Shown here in pieces: positions 18,739 through 26,715 of a stretch of 64,000 bases of DNA. The notes under the pieces are model-generated. The model saw only the letters and a program-made list of their open reading frames with translations. It had not been told where the DNA came from and did not search any database. Source of the DNA: Bacteroidales bacterium (GTDB taxonomy: Bacteria > Bacteroidota > Bacteroidia > Bacteroidales > Marinifilaceae). The DNA lies in NCBI GenBank assembly GCA_015061245.1, contig SUWY01000012.1, positions 1 to 64,000 of the forward strand. The letters are read 5' to 3'. Positions within the stretch are counted from its first letter, which is position 1. Each line of letters starts with the position of its first letter. The translations under genes were made by a program, and so were the position numbers.

Positions 18739-18746
18739 CAAAGATA
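18739..18746 (-). promoter_or_regulatory. -7 box of murF
   Basis: The minus strand reads TATCTTTG, 21 bases before the murF ATG. It lies only 12 bases from the ispF -7 box on the other strand, so the two promoters are back to back. Confidence 0.5.
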
Positions 18747-18758
18747 CGCTATTTTTCT

Positions 18759-18766
18759 TACTTTTG
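18759..18766 (+). promoter_or_regulatory. -7 box of ispF
   Basis: TACTTTTG matches TAnnTTTG exactly and lies 26 bases before the ispF ATG. Confidence 0.5.
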
Positions 18767-18792
18767 TATGCGTATGAGTAATTATAATAGTT

Positions 18793-19272
18793 ATGAAGAT
18801 AAGAACAGGTATTGGTTTCGATGTACACAGGCTTGAAGAGGGGCTCCCTTTGTGGTTGGGAGGCATAAAAGTTGAGCATGTTAAGGGGTGTGTTGCTCAC
18901 TCTGATGGTGATGTGTTGATTCATGCAATATGCGATGCCATTTTGGGAGCAGCTGCAATGCGTGATATTGGTTATCACTTTCCGGATAATGATAACACCT
19001 ACAAGGCAATAGATAGTAAAATTCTCTTAAAGCGAACTGTTGATTTGGTTGCAGAGCGAGGTTTCAAGATTGGTAATATTGACTCTATTTTATGTATGCA
19101 GCAACCGAAACTTAAACCTCATATCCCCGAGATGCAGAGGGTACTTGCCGAGGTTATGGGAATCGATATTGACGATGTCTCTGTAAAGGCAACTACTACG
19201 GAAAAACTTGGATTTGAGGGGCGTGAAGAGGGCGTTTCAGCATACGCGTCAGTTCTGCTCTACAAAGATTAA
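18793..19272 (+). CDS. ispF: 2-C-methyl-D-erythritol 2,4-cyclodiphosphate synthase
   Basis: 159 residues, the standard length. It cyclises CDP-methylerythritol phosphate in the MEP isoprenoid pathway. The metal ligands lie in GIGFDVHRLEEG (Asp, His) and AHSDGDVLIHAICDAILGA (His). FPDND and KATTTEKLGFEGREEG are the other conserved blocks. It is a single-gene unit facing the C1 peptidase. Confidence 0.97.
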   Translation: MKIRTGIGFDVHRLEEGLPLWLGGIKVEHVKGCVAHSDGDVLIHAICDAILGAAAMRDIGYHFPDNDNTYKAIDSKILLKRTVDLVAERGFKIGNIDSILCMQQPKLKPHIPEMQRVLAEVMGIDIDDVSVKATTTEKLGFEGREEGVSAYASVLLYKD

Positions 19273-19279
19273 AAATAAA

Positions 19280-19311
19280 CGGGCGAGGTTTCATAACTGA
19301 TTCCTCGCCCG
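19280..19311. terminator. Bidirectional terminator-like hairpin between ispF and the C1 peptidase
   Basis: CGGGCGAGG pairs with CCTCGCCCG (9 bases, 14-base loop) between two converging genes. T-rich sequence (ATATTTGTTT) follows on the plus strand and TTTATTTTT on the minus strand. The two arms contain the octamer GGGCGAGG/CCTCGCCC discussed in the findings. Confidence 0.75.
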
Positions 19312-19339
19312 ATATTTGTTTGGTGCAAAGTGGTTCTGT

Positions 19340-20722
19340 TTAGAACATGTAGTCCCAAGCAGGGAGAAGTTCCGGCTTTTGAGTTGCAGCCTTTTGTGCC
19401 TTCTCGCTAAGGAACTGCTTGTTGATAACAATACGGAACATATACTCGTCAAACCAACCATCGGTGAATGTCAAGTAACCGTTGTGTCCCTTTGGTCCCC
19501 AGCTGTTCTCGAACTGCCACTTAACAGGTTTGTCGTTCTCGTCGGTATCGCAAGCCATAAGAAGCATTGCGTGCGATGAACCGCTTTGGCGTGTAAGGAT
19601 TCTTGCCTTTTTATCCATGCTTGTCAAATCAATACCAAGCAAACCTTGATAGTCATACTGACCAAGAGCCAAAACTCCGTCGGTAATGTTCATCTGTTTT
19701 GCAACATCGCACGATGCGTACATTGCCTGGTTGGCTTTGATTGATGCAAGAGCCGATGCCTTAATCTCGTCGTTAGGAAGATTCAAGTAGATCCAGTTGA
19801 TTCCCTCGATAGAGTTTCTATAGTTGCCAATCTCGTAAACCTTGTAGTATTCGCGGGTAGGATCGTTCATAATCATAATATATTGCTGAGGGTTGTAGTT
19901 CTCAGGAATAATTGATTTGTAGAACTCCATAGGAGTAGTGGTCAATGTTTTGTCCTCGCCGGCATTGTTGGTATATCTCCATGTGAATTGGGTTGGAGGC
20001 TCTCCCAAACAGAATGCCAACAAGCGATATACTTGAGACATTGTTTCAAGCTTCTGCTCACGTAGAGCGCTCTCTTTGGCTTTTGCATCGGCCATTGTAC
20101 GAATCTTATATGCTCCACCACGCAACAACTCTTTCAAAAGTGCTGATAGTTGGTCTGTGTTGTTTGAGTGGATTGTCTCGGGCATTACATCGGCAGGGAC
20201 AACTCCATACTTCTCTGCAAGGTTGTAGAACAAGTTCCAAACACCACCATCGTCAACAGGGTTCTTCAAATAGAAAACAACCTCTTCATCGGTAATTGAT
20301 TTGCCTGTTGTGGCAATGATATTCTCAAGGAATAGGTTTGCTTTTTCAAGCATATCGAAGAAGTACAGATAGTTCTTTGAGAAGTGGAAGTTTCCGTTAA
20401 CATTGAACTTTTTGATTGCTGCCGGGCGCAACATGTTGTATGAGGTGAACATCCAACAACGTCCTGAACTTTGCTGATTTGTAATACCCTTTACATCAAC
20501 TCTGTATTTGAAGTTGTGGTCAATACTGTTTGTTACACTGTGGTCGTGTACCAACTCTTTCAATGTAGCGTTACTCATTACAACATTCTGAATTGCCTTG
20601 GCATTCTGATAGTTGTTGTAATCATTCTTAAAAGAGCTTATCTCTTTCTCGGTTAATGTTTGTGCCATGGCTGCCGATGCCGAAAGGATCAGGAACATGG
20701 CTGTAAACTGTAGTTTTTTCAT
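19340..20722 (-). CDS. pepC: Secreted C1-family (aminopeptidase C / bleomycin hydrolase-like) peptidase
   Basis: 460 residues. The signal peptide (MKKLQFTAMFLILSASAAMAQ) indicates export, unlike classic cytoplasmic PepC. The papain-type triad is visible: Cys in QSSGRCWMFTSYN (about residue 89), His in SGSSHAMLL (about 385) and Asn in FENSWGP (about 408). Family members are aminopeptidases that trim short peptides. It starts 19 bases after the zinc permease stop with no promoter between, so it may be carried on the zinc-uptake transcript. Confidence 0.9.
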   Translation of the reverse strand: MKKLQFTAMFLILSASAAMAQTLTEKEISSFKNDYNNYQNAKAIQNVVMSNATLKELVHDHSVTNSIDHNFKYRVDVKGITNQQSSGRCWMFTSYNMLRPAAIKKFNVNGNFHFSKNYLYFFDMLEKANLFLENIIATTGKSITDEEVVFYLKNPVDDGGVWNLFYNLAEKYGVVPADVMPETIHSNNTDQLSALLKELLRGGAYKIRTMADAKAKESALREQKLETMSQVYRLLAFCLGEPPTQFTWRYTNNAGEDKTLTTTPMEFYKSIIPENYNPQQYIMIMNDPTREYYKVYEIGNYRNSIEGINWIYLNLPNDEIKASALASIKANQAMYASCDVAKQMNITDGVLALGQYDYQGLLGIDLTSMDKKARILTRQSGSSHAMLLMACDTDENDKPVKWQFENSWGPKGHNGYLTFTDGWFDEYMFRIVINKQFLSEKAQKAATQKPELLPAWDYMF

Positions 20723-20741
20723 TGTGTTATTGTTATTTAGT

Positions 20742-21548
20742 TTATCTATTTCTTATCTTTTTGTAGCTCCAGCATAGGGCAAGGATAATCAGGAAGCATA
20801 TAACAATTGTTGCTCCGCTTGGAGTGTTCAACAGAGCAGATGCCCACAATCCGATTATCGACCCAAAGATACTGATTAGTGTTGAGAGAATCAGCAACTT
20901 TTTGAAATCTTTTGTCATTAAGCTTCCAATGGCTTGAGGAATTGTCAGGTATGAGATGACAAGAATGATTCCTGCCAGCTTCATGCACAAGACAATTGTC
21001 AATGCAATGATTATCATGCTGCCATACTCAAGCAGTACAATGTTTCTGTTGTTGGTTTTGCAGTACTCCTTATCGAATGCAAAGTAGAATAACGGGCGAT
21101 AGAGCAGGGCAAAGAAGAGCACAATTATTGCTGTAAGAATTGCAGCAAATGTTAGTAACTCTGGTGTTACTGTAAGTATGTTTCCAAAAAGGAATGAGAC
21201 CAAATTGGGAACATAGCCGGGAGTCATGTTCATAAAGAGAATACCGATAGCCATGCCTACCGACCAGAAGATTCCTATCAGTGAGTCTTCGCGAATCTTC
21301 TTGTCTTTTGAGAGCCATGTAAGGGCGATTGATGAGATCAGAGCGCCGACAGTTGCTCCCAATAGTGGTGTTACCCCTAAATAGTATGCAACACCCAAGC
21401 CTCCGAACGAGGCGTGAGTTATTCCTCCTCCGATAAATACCATTCTTCTTGCCACAATGTATGTGCCGACAACTCCGCAGCTGATGCTGATTAGCAGAGT
21501 GGCTATTATTGCATTTTGAAAGAAGCTATATTCAAGTAGTGACTCCAT
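20742..21548 (-). CDS. znuB: Zinc/manganese-type ABC transporter permease
   Basis: 268 residues from the ATG at 21548, with seven to eight hydrophobic helices of the ABC-3 family (GGGITHASFGGLGVAYYLG, later SYLTIPQAIGSL). It forms the membrane channel for a divalent metal. The ORF track's 24 extra residues overlap the ATPase gene and contain no helix; the ATG at 21548 leaves a 4-base gap to the ATPase stop. The metal is inferred to be zinc from the His-rich binding protein encoded in the same operon. Confidence 0.88.
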   Translation of the reverse strand: MESLLEYSFFQNAIIATLLISISCGVVGTYIVARRMVFIGGGITHASFGGLGVAYYLGVTPLLGATVGALISSIALTWLSKDKKIREDSLIGIFWSVGMAIGILFMNMTPGYVPNLVSFLFGNILTVTPELLTFAAILTAIIVLFFALLYRPLFYFAFDKEYCKTNNRNIVLLEYGSMIIIALTIVLCMKLAGIILVISYLTIPQAIGSLMTKDFKKLLILSTLISIFGSIIGLWASALLNTPSGATIVICFLIILALCWSYKKIRNR

Positions 21549-21552
21549 AGTT

Positions 21553-22338
21553 CTATTTGTGATTGTCTGTTTCGCATCCGCAGTTATGGCTGTGTGGAGC
21601 ATTGTGGTTATGCAGAACACGATGAGGTATATTTCCGTGACTAACTAACTCTATGGGGCAGTTGTATGCCTGTAAATCCTGGTTTGTAATGATATTCGAG
21701 TTGTGGTAGTGTAATCCTCGGTTTACACATGCAATACTCTTTACATAGCTGCATATAGTACCAATGTCGTGCGATACCATAACAATAGCCATGTCTTGAT
21801 TTAATTTATTTAATAGAGAGTAAAACTCTTTCTCGAAATTGGCATCAATATATGTTGTAGGCTCGTCAAGAACTAATATTTGGGGATTAGATATAATGGC
21901 TCTACAAAGCAAAACCCTTTGAACCTGACCTCCGGACAGGTCGCCTATGGCACTATTGCGATATTCGCTTAAACCGTACTGTTCCAACAGTCTGTTCGCT
22001 CTGTTTTTCTCCTCTTTGGTGTATTTCGCAAATAGAGATTTCCCAGGCATTAATCCCGACAGGACAACTTCGGTTACTGTTATGGGAAATCGTTTGTCAA
22101 ACTTTTGGTTTTGTGGCAGATAGCCAAAAAGATTCTCACTTTCTGTGCTATATTTAATTGTTCCGTTATAGGGTTTTATTATGCCAAGCAGTACCTTTAG
22201 AAGAGTGGTTTTTCCTCCTCCGTTCGGGCCGATTATTCCAAGAAAATCGCCCTTGCGAATTGTCAGATTTACGTTATTGAGAATTGTTTTTCCCTCGTAA
22301 CCTGCATCAATGTTTTCAAGTCTTATCAGCTCCTCCAT
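21553..22338 (-). CDS. znuC: Zinc/manganese-type ABC transporter ATP-binding protein
   Basis: 261 residues. Walker A is GPNGGGKTTLLK (about 37), the signature is LSGGQVQRVLL, and Walker B is ILVLDEPTTYID. The C-terminus is His-rich (HRVLHNHNAPHSHNCG), suggesting metal binding or sensing beyond the core ATPase. The frame could open at a GTG at 22341 that overlaps the znuA stop by one base; the ATG at 22338 directly follows and is preferred. Confidence 0.92.
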   Translation of the reverse strand: MEELIRLENIDAGYEGKTILNNVNLTIRKGDFLGIIGPNGGGKTTLLKVLLGIIKPYNGTIKYSTESENLFGYLPQNQKFDKRFPITVTEVVLSGLMPGKSLFAKYTKEEKNRANRLLEQYGLSEYRNSAIGDLSGGQVQRVLLCRAIISNPQILVLDEPTTYIDANFEKEFYSLLNKLNQDMAIVMVSHDIGTICSYVKSIACVNRGLHYHNSNIITNQDLQAYNCPIELVSHGNIPHRVLHNHNAPHSHNCGCETDNHK

Positions 22339-22340
22339 CA

Positions 22341-23192
22341 CTACATGTATTTTTCAAAGTTGTCGGCAAGTTGCTCCATCTCTGCAATATAGTTCTCGGC
22401 CAATGGGTTGAAGATAACTATTGTTGCCCCGCACTCATCGGCAATCTGTCGGCATTGGGTTTTATCACTCTCCTCTTGCATAAGAAGCAACTTGACATTT
22501 CCACTCTTTGCCTGTTCAATGATACTTTGCAGGTGTCCGGGCGAGGGCTCCTTTCCGTGCTCCTCTATGGATAGTTGTTCCAAGCCGTAATCTGCTGCAA
22601 AGGCGGTTAGAGCAGGGTGGAAGATAATAAAACTCTTTGCCTCTTTTTGACTGAATAGTGCGGAAAATCGTTGGTCAAGAGAATCTAATTTTTGGGAGAG
22701 TTGTATGTAACTATTAGTAATCTCTTCACTCTTTTCCGGGTAGAGTTTGATTAGCTCGTTGGCAATAGCAAGGCTCATCTTTTTCATGCTCCGAACTGAT
22801 AACCATACGTGCGGGTCGCAGTGGTGCTCGTGCGTGCACTGCTCCGAGTGCTGATGTGTATGGTTTTCGGCAGCAAGGGCAACCCCTTTTATACTTTTGT
22901 CATTTTGCAATGCCGGTAAAAGTTGCGCCTCTTCGAAAGGAAGAGTGCCAAAGTATATGCAAGCTTTACTGTCATGCAGTTTTTTTAGTGTCTCGATGGA
23001 AAAATCGCCACTCTCAGGGCTCATTCCTTTGGGAATAAGGGTGTTGACCTTAATGGAGGAGTCGGTCAAGCTGTTTACAATGTATTGCAGCGGAGCTATG
23101 GTTACACTGATATACTCCTCGGAGTTTTGTCGTGGCGTACAACTTAACAAAGTGCTGATTACTACTATAATTAAAAGTATTGTTTTGTTCAT
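22341..23192 (-). CDS. znuA: Zinc-type ABC transporter substrate-binding lipoprotein
   Basis: 283 residues. A lipobox (STLLSC) follows a short hydrophobic signal. The fold is the A-1 (TroA/ZnuA) type. A histidine-rich loop, HTHQHSEQCTHEHHCDPHVW, sits near residues 112-131, the usual mark of zinc-specific members. Other ligand regions are FHPALTAFAADYGL and the C-terminal EESDKTQC region. I use the ATG at 23192 rather than the TTG at 23195. I could not make out a Zur-type operator upstream. Confidence 0.9.
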   Translation of the reverse strand: MNKTILLIIVVISTLLSCTPRQNSEEYISVTIAPLQYIVNSLTDSSIKVNTLIPKGMSPESGDFSIETLKKLHDSKACIYFGTLPFEEAQLLPALQNDKSIKGVALAAENHTHQHSEQCTHEHHCDPHVWLSVRSMKKMSLAIANELIKLYPEKSEEITNSYIQLSQKLDSLDQRFSALFSQKEAKSFIIFHPALTAFAADYGLEQLSIEEHGKEPSPGHLQSIIEQAKSGNVKLLLMQEESDKTQCRQIADECGATIVIFNPLAENYIAEMEQLADNFEKYM

Positions 23193-23353
23193 CAAGTTGA
23201 TTTTCTGTGTTTTACGTGTAATGTAAATTTATTGTTTATTCATTTGAATCCTCGCCCCAAAATTAGTAAAAAAAGGCTATTTTTGTCTTTTGAACGGAGC
23301 TTAATATCAATATGGAGTTTCCGTCTATATTGTTTGACAAATTTGAGAAGGAT

Positions 23354-23866
23354 ATGCAGTTTATATTGGCAAGACATGGCGAGACCGAGGAGAATCTGCG
23401 CGATGAGTTGCAGGGACAACTTCCCGGAGTTTTGACTGAATTGGGTTGGCAACAGGCACGCGATTTGGCCAAGGCAATGCAGGAGTTTGAGTTCGATGTA
23501 GTAGTGAGCAGTGATTTGGCTCGCAGTTACAATACAGCTAAATGTGTGGCTGATTTGAAAGGGATGGAGGTAGAGCCAACTCCGCTTCTTCGCGAAATGG
23601 ATTGGGGAATCTATACAGGACAGGCATTGAAAGAGGTGAGTTGGTATAATTTGCCCGAGAGTGTCGAGAGTATTCAGGCTCTGTACGATCGTGCCAAGGC
23701 TTTTGTTGAGTATCTTCGCGAAAAGTATCAGGGAAAGCGAGTATTTGCTGTTGGTCATGGTGCTGTGAATCGTGCCATTGAGACTGTAATTACCGGTGCC
23801 GAGCCTATAAGTATGGTTGAGTTACCGATTATGACCAATACAAGCTGGAAGATTTTTGAAATATAG
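23354..23866 (+). CDS. Histidine phosphatase family protein (possible CobC-type alpha-ribazole phosphatase)
   Basis: 170 residues from the ATG at 23354. The catalytic motif ARHGETEEN lies at the N-terminus and the second histidine in AVGHGAVNRAI at about 138, so the phosphoglycerate-mutase-like active site is complete. The ORF track begins at 23312; the shorter start places RHGE at the family's usual position. A TATTTTTG box lies about 70 bases upstream. It precedes a cobalamin adenosyltransferase by 3 bases, which suggests alpha-ribazole phosphate as substrate, but other phosphomonoesters are possible. Confidence 0.82.
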   Translation: MQFILARHGETEENLRDELQGQLPGVLTELGWQQARDLAKAMQEFEFDVVVSSDLARSYNTAKCVADLKGMEVEPTPLLREMDWGIYTGQALKEVSWYNLPESVESIQALYDRAKAFVEYLREKYQGKRVFAVGHGAVNRAIETVITGAEPISMVELPIMTNTSWKIFEI

Positions 23867-23869
23867 GGT

Positions 23870-24439
23870 ATGAAGATCTATACAAAAACAGGTGATGCGG
23901 GAATGACCGGAATCTACCGTAATGAGCGAGTTGCAAAGGACTCGCCCAGAATAGAGGCTAATGGCGAGCTTGATGAGTTGGATTCATGTATAGGTGTGGT
24001 TCGTTCGCAGTTGCCGGCAAGTCATGAGTTTCAACCGATACTTAGAGATGTGCAGTTGGCGTTGATGGAGATTATGGCGCAGGTTGCAACACCAAGTTCT
24101 GAGCGTGAGGCTGTAAAGCCTCTGCCTGAAAATTTGGTGGAGTGCTGTGAAAAGCATATCGATGAGCTTCAGGAGCGTTGCGATACAATGGGACTTGATT
24201 GCGGATGTTTTATCTTGCCGGGAGGAACTGCGGTATCGGCCTATTGTCACCTGGCAAGAAGTGTGGCTCGCAGAGCCGAACGCCGTTTGTGGACTCTTCA
24301 CAAGATAGATCCTCTTCCCGAGGAGGCGCTTGTCTTTGTGAACAGATTGTCGGACATGTTATACTCAATGGCCCGTTTGGAGCAGTGCGCAAGCGGAATG
24401 GATGAGGAGCGCTGGCGCTCTTTTGCATGTAAATTTTAA
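23870..24439 (+). CDS. Cob(I)alamin adenosyltransferase, PduO type
   Basis: 189 residues. It attaches the 5'-deoxyadenosyl group of ATP to cob(I)alamin to make coenzyme B12. Diagnostic pieces are the N-terminal KIYTKTGDAGMTG ATP loop, RIEANGELDELDSCIG, and LPGGTAVSAYCHLARSVARRAER in the last third. It sits between the phosphatase (3 bases) and the CobD-like gene (18 bases). Confidence 0.92.
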   Translation: MKIYTKTGDAGMTGIYRNERVAKDSPRIEANGELDELDSCIGVVRSQLPASHEFQPILRDVQLALMEIMAQVATPSSEREAVKPLPENLVECCEKHIDELQERCDTMGLDCGCFILPGGTAVSAYCHLARSVARRAERRLWTLHKIDPLPEEALVFVNRLSDMLYSMARLEQCASGMDEERWRSFACKF

Positions 24440-24457
24440 TTTGTTTAGCGTAGAGTT

Positions 24458-25498
24458 ATGATATACGGACACGGTGATGATGGTTACTGTACCGATGTGA
24501 ATATTGTGGCCGATTTTTCGACCAATGTCTGGTATGGCGCAGAGAGTGAGCCATTGGTGCGTTTTTTGCAGAAACGTATCCCAATGATTCTGCACTATCC
24601 TGAACCCAATGCAGACTCTTTTGCATTTGCAGTGTCGGAGTTTCATGGGGTGGGCGAGGATTCAGTTTTTGTAGGTAATGGCGAAACCGAACTTATATAC
24701 CTGATAGCCCAGGCGTTTCGCGGTGCCGATACTGTTATATTTATCCCCTCGTACTCGGAGTATGCAGATGCTTGTGAGATGCATGGCCATAAGGTGAGTT
24801 ATCAGCACTACGGAACTGAGATAAAACCAAGCGATGGCAAGTTGGTGATAATCGGGAATCCCAATAATCCCAACGGAAAGTTGATGCGTCGTGAGCAGAT
24901 TGTTTCAATATTGGAAACCTCGCCCGAAAGAGTTTTGGTTGTCGATGAGGCTTTTATCGATTTTACCATTGGCAATAACAGCGTTGTGGATTTGGTTGAA
25001 AAGTACAACAATCTGATAGTGGTGCGCTCAATGACCAATAAATTTGCAATTCCAGGTTTACGTTTGGGTTATATGGTTGCAAATCCTGAATTGGTAAATC
25101 GCGTTAAACGTTTTGCATATCCATGGAGAGTGAATGTCCTGGCTGTGGAGGCTGGAAAATTCCTGTTGCAGCGCAAGGAGTCATTGAGTGGTTCTTTGTT
25201 GACAATGTTTCAGCGTAAGGAGAATCTGCAATCGGCAATATTGAGAATCAAGGGGTATGAGCCGAAATCGTCCGATACCACATTCTTTTTGGTAAAGTGT
25301 GCTTTCGATGTTGACCATTTGAAGGAGTGGCTGTTGGAGAGGCATGGAATATTGATTCGCAGTTGCTCAAATTTCAAGGGGTTAAGTAGTCACTATTTCC
25401 GATTGAATACGTTAAACGAGAAGCGTAACGCAATGCTGGTCGAGGCATTGGAGCTGTATGCGCAAGAGAATAGAGAGAGCAATGGGGTTAAAGAGTAA
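24458..25498 (+). CDS. CobD/HisC-like PLP-dependent aminotransferase-fold enzyme
   Basis: 346 residues of the class I/II aminotransferase fold. The opening MIYGHGDDGY...DFSTNVWYG resembles CobD (threonine-phosphate decarboxylase: HGG, DFS-N-NP). Seen also are GNGETELIYLIAQAF, VVDEAFIDFT and the PLP lysine region RSMTNKFAIPGLRLGY. CobD supplies aminopropanol phosphate for the B12 nucleotide loop; HisC makes histidinol phosphate. The two are hard to tell apart, but the adenosyltransferase next door favours CobD. Its 3' end overlaps the chromate-transporter gene by 17 bases. Confidence 0.8.
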   Translation: MIYGHGDDGYCTDVNIVADFSTNVWYGAESEPLVRFLQKRIPMILHYPEPNADSFAFAVSEFHGVGEDSVFVGNGETELIYLIAQAFRGADTVIFIPSYSEYADACEMHGHKVSYQHYGTEIKPSDGKLVIIGNPNNPNGKLMRREQIVSILETSPERVLVVDEAFIDFTIGNNSVVDLVEKYNNLIVVRSMTNKFAIPGLRLGYMVANPELVNRVKRFAYPWRVNVLAVEAGKFLLQRKESLSGSLLTMFQRKENLQSAILRIKGYEPKSSDTTFFLVKCAFDVDHLKEWLLERHGILIRSCSNFKGLSSHYFRLNTLNEKRNAMLVEALELYAQENRESNGVKE

Positions 25499-26036
25499 AC
25501 TGTTCGTATCCTTTTTTAAAATAGGAGGTTTTACAATCGGAGGTGGTTTTGCCATGATTCCGCTTATGCAGCGCGAGGTTGTGGAGAAGCATGGTTGGTT
25601 GGATGAGAAGGAGTTTATCGATATTTTAGCGGTGGCTCAATCCTCGCCCGGAATATTCGCTGTAAATATGGCGACGTATGTCGGTAAGAAGATTGGAGGA
25701 GCCGGTGGTGCATTTATGGCGGTGTTGGGAAACATTATGCCCTCGCTCGTATCAATCCTGGCAATTGCTATGTTCTTCAGGAGTTTTCGTGAAAATCAGG
25801 TAATTGAACATATCTTTATGGGGGTACGTCCTGCGGTTGTAGCCTTGATTGCTGCTCCGGCATTTAAGATGGCAAAGAGCCTTGATATAGGGTGGAATAA
25901 CTTCTGGATACCGATAGTCGGTGCGGTGCTTATCAGTTTTATGGGGGTTTCGCCAATCTATGTGATATTGGGAGCCGGATTGGGAGGTTTTATTTATGGG
26001 TGGATAAAACGCAGAATGAAAGGGGGTGAGAAATGA
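25482..26036 (+). CDS. Chromate transporter, first half-size subunit
   Basis: 184 residues from the ATG at 25482 (the ORF track starts 24 bases earlier). The N-terminal FFKIGGFTIGGGFAMIPLMQ is the CHR-domain signature, followed by about four to five helices. Half-size CHR proteins are encoded in pairs and are thought to work together as an anion exporter. The substrate here is unproven; the family name need not mean chromate is the physiological substrate. It overlaps the CobD-like gene by 17 bases and its partner by 4. Confidence 0.88.
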   Translation: MGLKSKLFVSFFKIGGFTIGGGFAMIPLMQREVVEKHGWLDEKEFIDILAVAQSSPGIFAVNMATYVGKKIGGAGGAFMAVLGNIMPSLVSILAIAMFFRSFRENQVIEHIFMGVRPAVVALIAAPAFKMAKSLDIGWNNFWIPIVGAVLISFMGVSPIYVILGAGLGGFIYGWIKRRMKGGEK

Positions 26037-26668
26037 CAATCCTCTTTAAGTTGTGGTACGTATTCACAAAGATTGGAATTTTTAATTTTGGTGGCGGCTA
26101 TGCTGTTATGTCGCTCATCCAGAATGAGATGGTAGAGAAAAACGGTTGGATGAGTGCCGCTGAATTTACCGATATTGTGGCAATCAGCCAAATGACTCCA
26201 GGTCCGATAGGAATTAACTGTGCAACGTATGCAGGTTATACCGCAGCAATGAACAGTGTTGAGGGTGGTTCGGTTCTGTTGGGAATTATTGGCTCGATAG
26301 TGGCAACATTCTCGCTTATCTCATTGCCATTTCTTTTGATGCTTTTAGTGAGCAACTTTTTGACTAAACATCGGGAGCATCCGATTGTTAAGGATATATT
26401 TTCTGCTTTGCGTCCTGCAATTGTCGGATTGATTCTGGCTGCCTCGGTGTTGCTTTTAAGTAAAGAGAATTTTGGCGATTATCCACATTGGAGTAATATT
26501 GTGGGCAATAGCCTTGCTCAATTGTGGGCTGAGTATAAACAGTTTTTTGTCAGTGTTGTGATATTTGTAGGGGCATTTATTGCATCAAAGTGGTATAAGG
26601 TAAATCCAATCCTGTTGATGTGTATAGGCGGAGTTATCGGCTATGTAGTTTATGATTTGTTAGGATAA
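26033..26668 (+). CDS. Chromate transporter, second half-size subunit
   Basis: 211 residues. It repeats the CHR signature at its N-terminus (FTKIGIFNFGGGYAVMSLIQ), then AISQMTPGPIGINCATYAGY and several helices. The ATGA overlap with the first subunit implies coupled translation and a heteromeric transporter. It ends the cobalamin/chromate operon; a new promoter lies just after the stop. Confidence 0.88.
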   Translation: MTILFKLWYVFTKIGIFNFGGGYAVMSLIQNEMVEKNGWMSAAEFTDIVAISQMTPGPIGINCATYAGYTAAMNSVEGGSVLLGIIGSIVATFSLISLPFLLMLLVSNFLTKHREHPIVKDIFSALRPAIVGLILAASVLLLSKENFGDYPHWSNIVGNSLAQLWAEYKQFFVSVVIFVGAFIASKWYKVNPILLMCIGGVIGYVVYDLLG

Positions 26669-26689
26669 TCAAATAATAGTTTATCTTTG
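26656..26689 (+). promoter_or_regulatory. Promoter of the MG2-like/O-antigen-ligase pair
   Basis: TATCTTTG at 26682-26689 is an exact -7 box, 26 bases before the ATG. A TTTG at 26656-26659 lies 22 bases upstream of it, slightly longer than ideal. Confidence 0.5.
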
Positions 26690-26715
26690 TATTCAAAATT
26701 TACAACAAAGAAAAT

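Noticed and set aside
23196-23353. Cobalamin riboswitch before the cobalamin-type genes
   Set aside because: The space is too short and I see no B12-box-like conserved words.
25482-26668. Frameshifted full-length ChrA
   Set aside because: Each half has its own CHR signature, own start and normal half-size length; the ATGA overlap is that of a true two-gene system.
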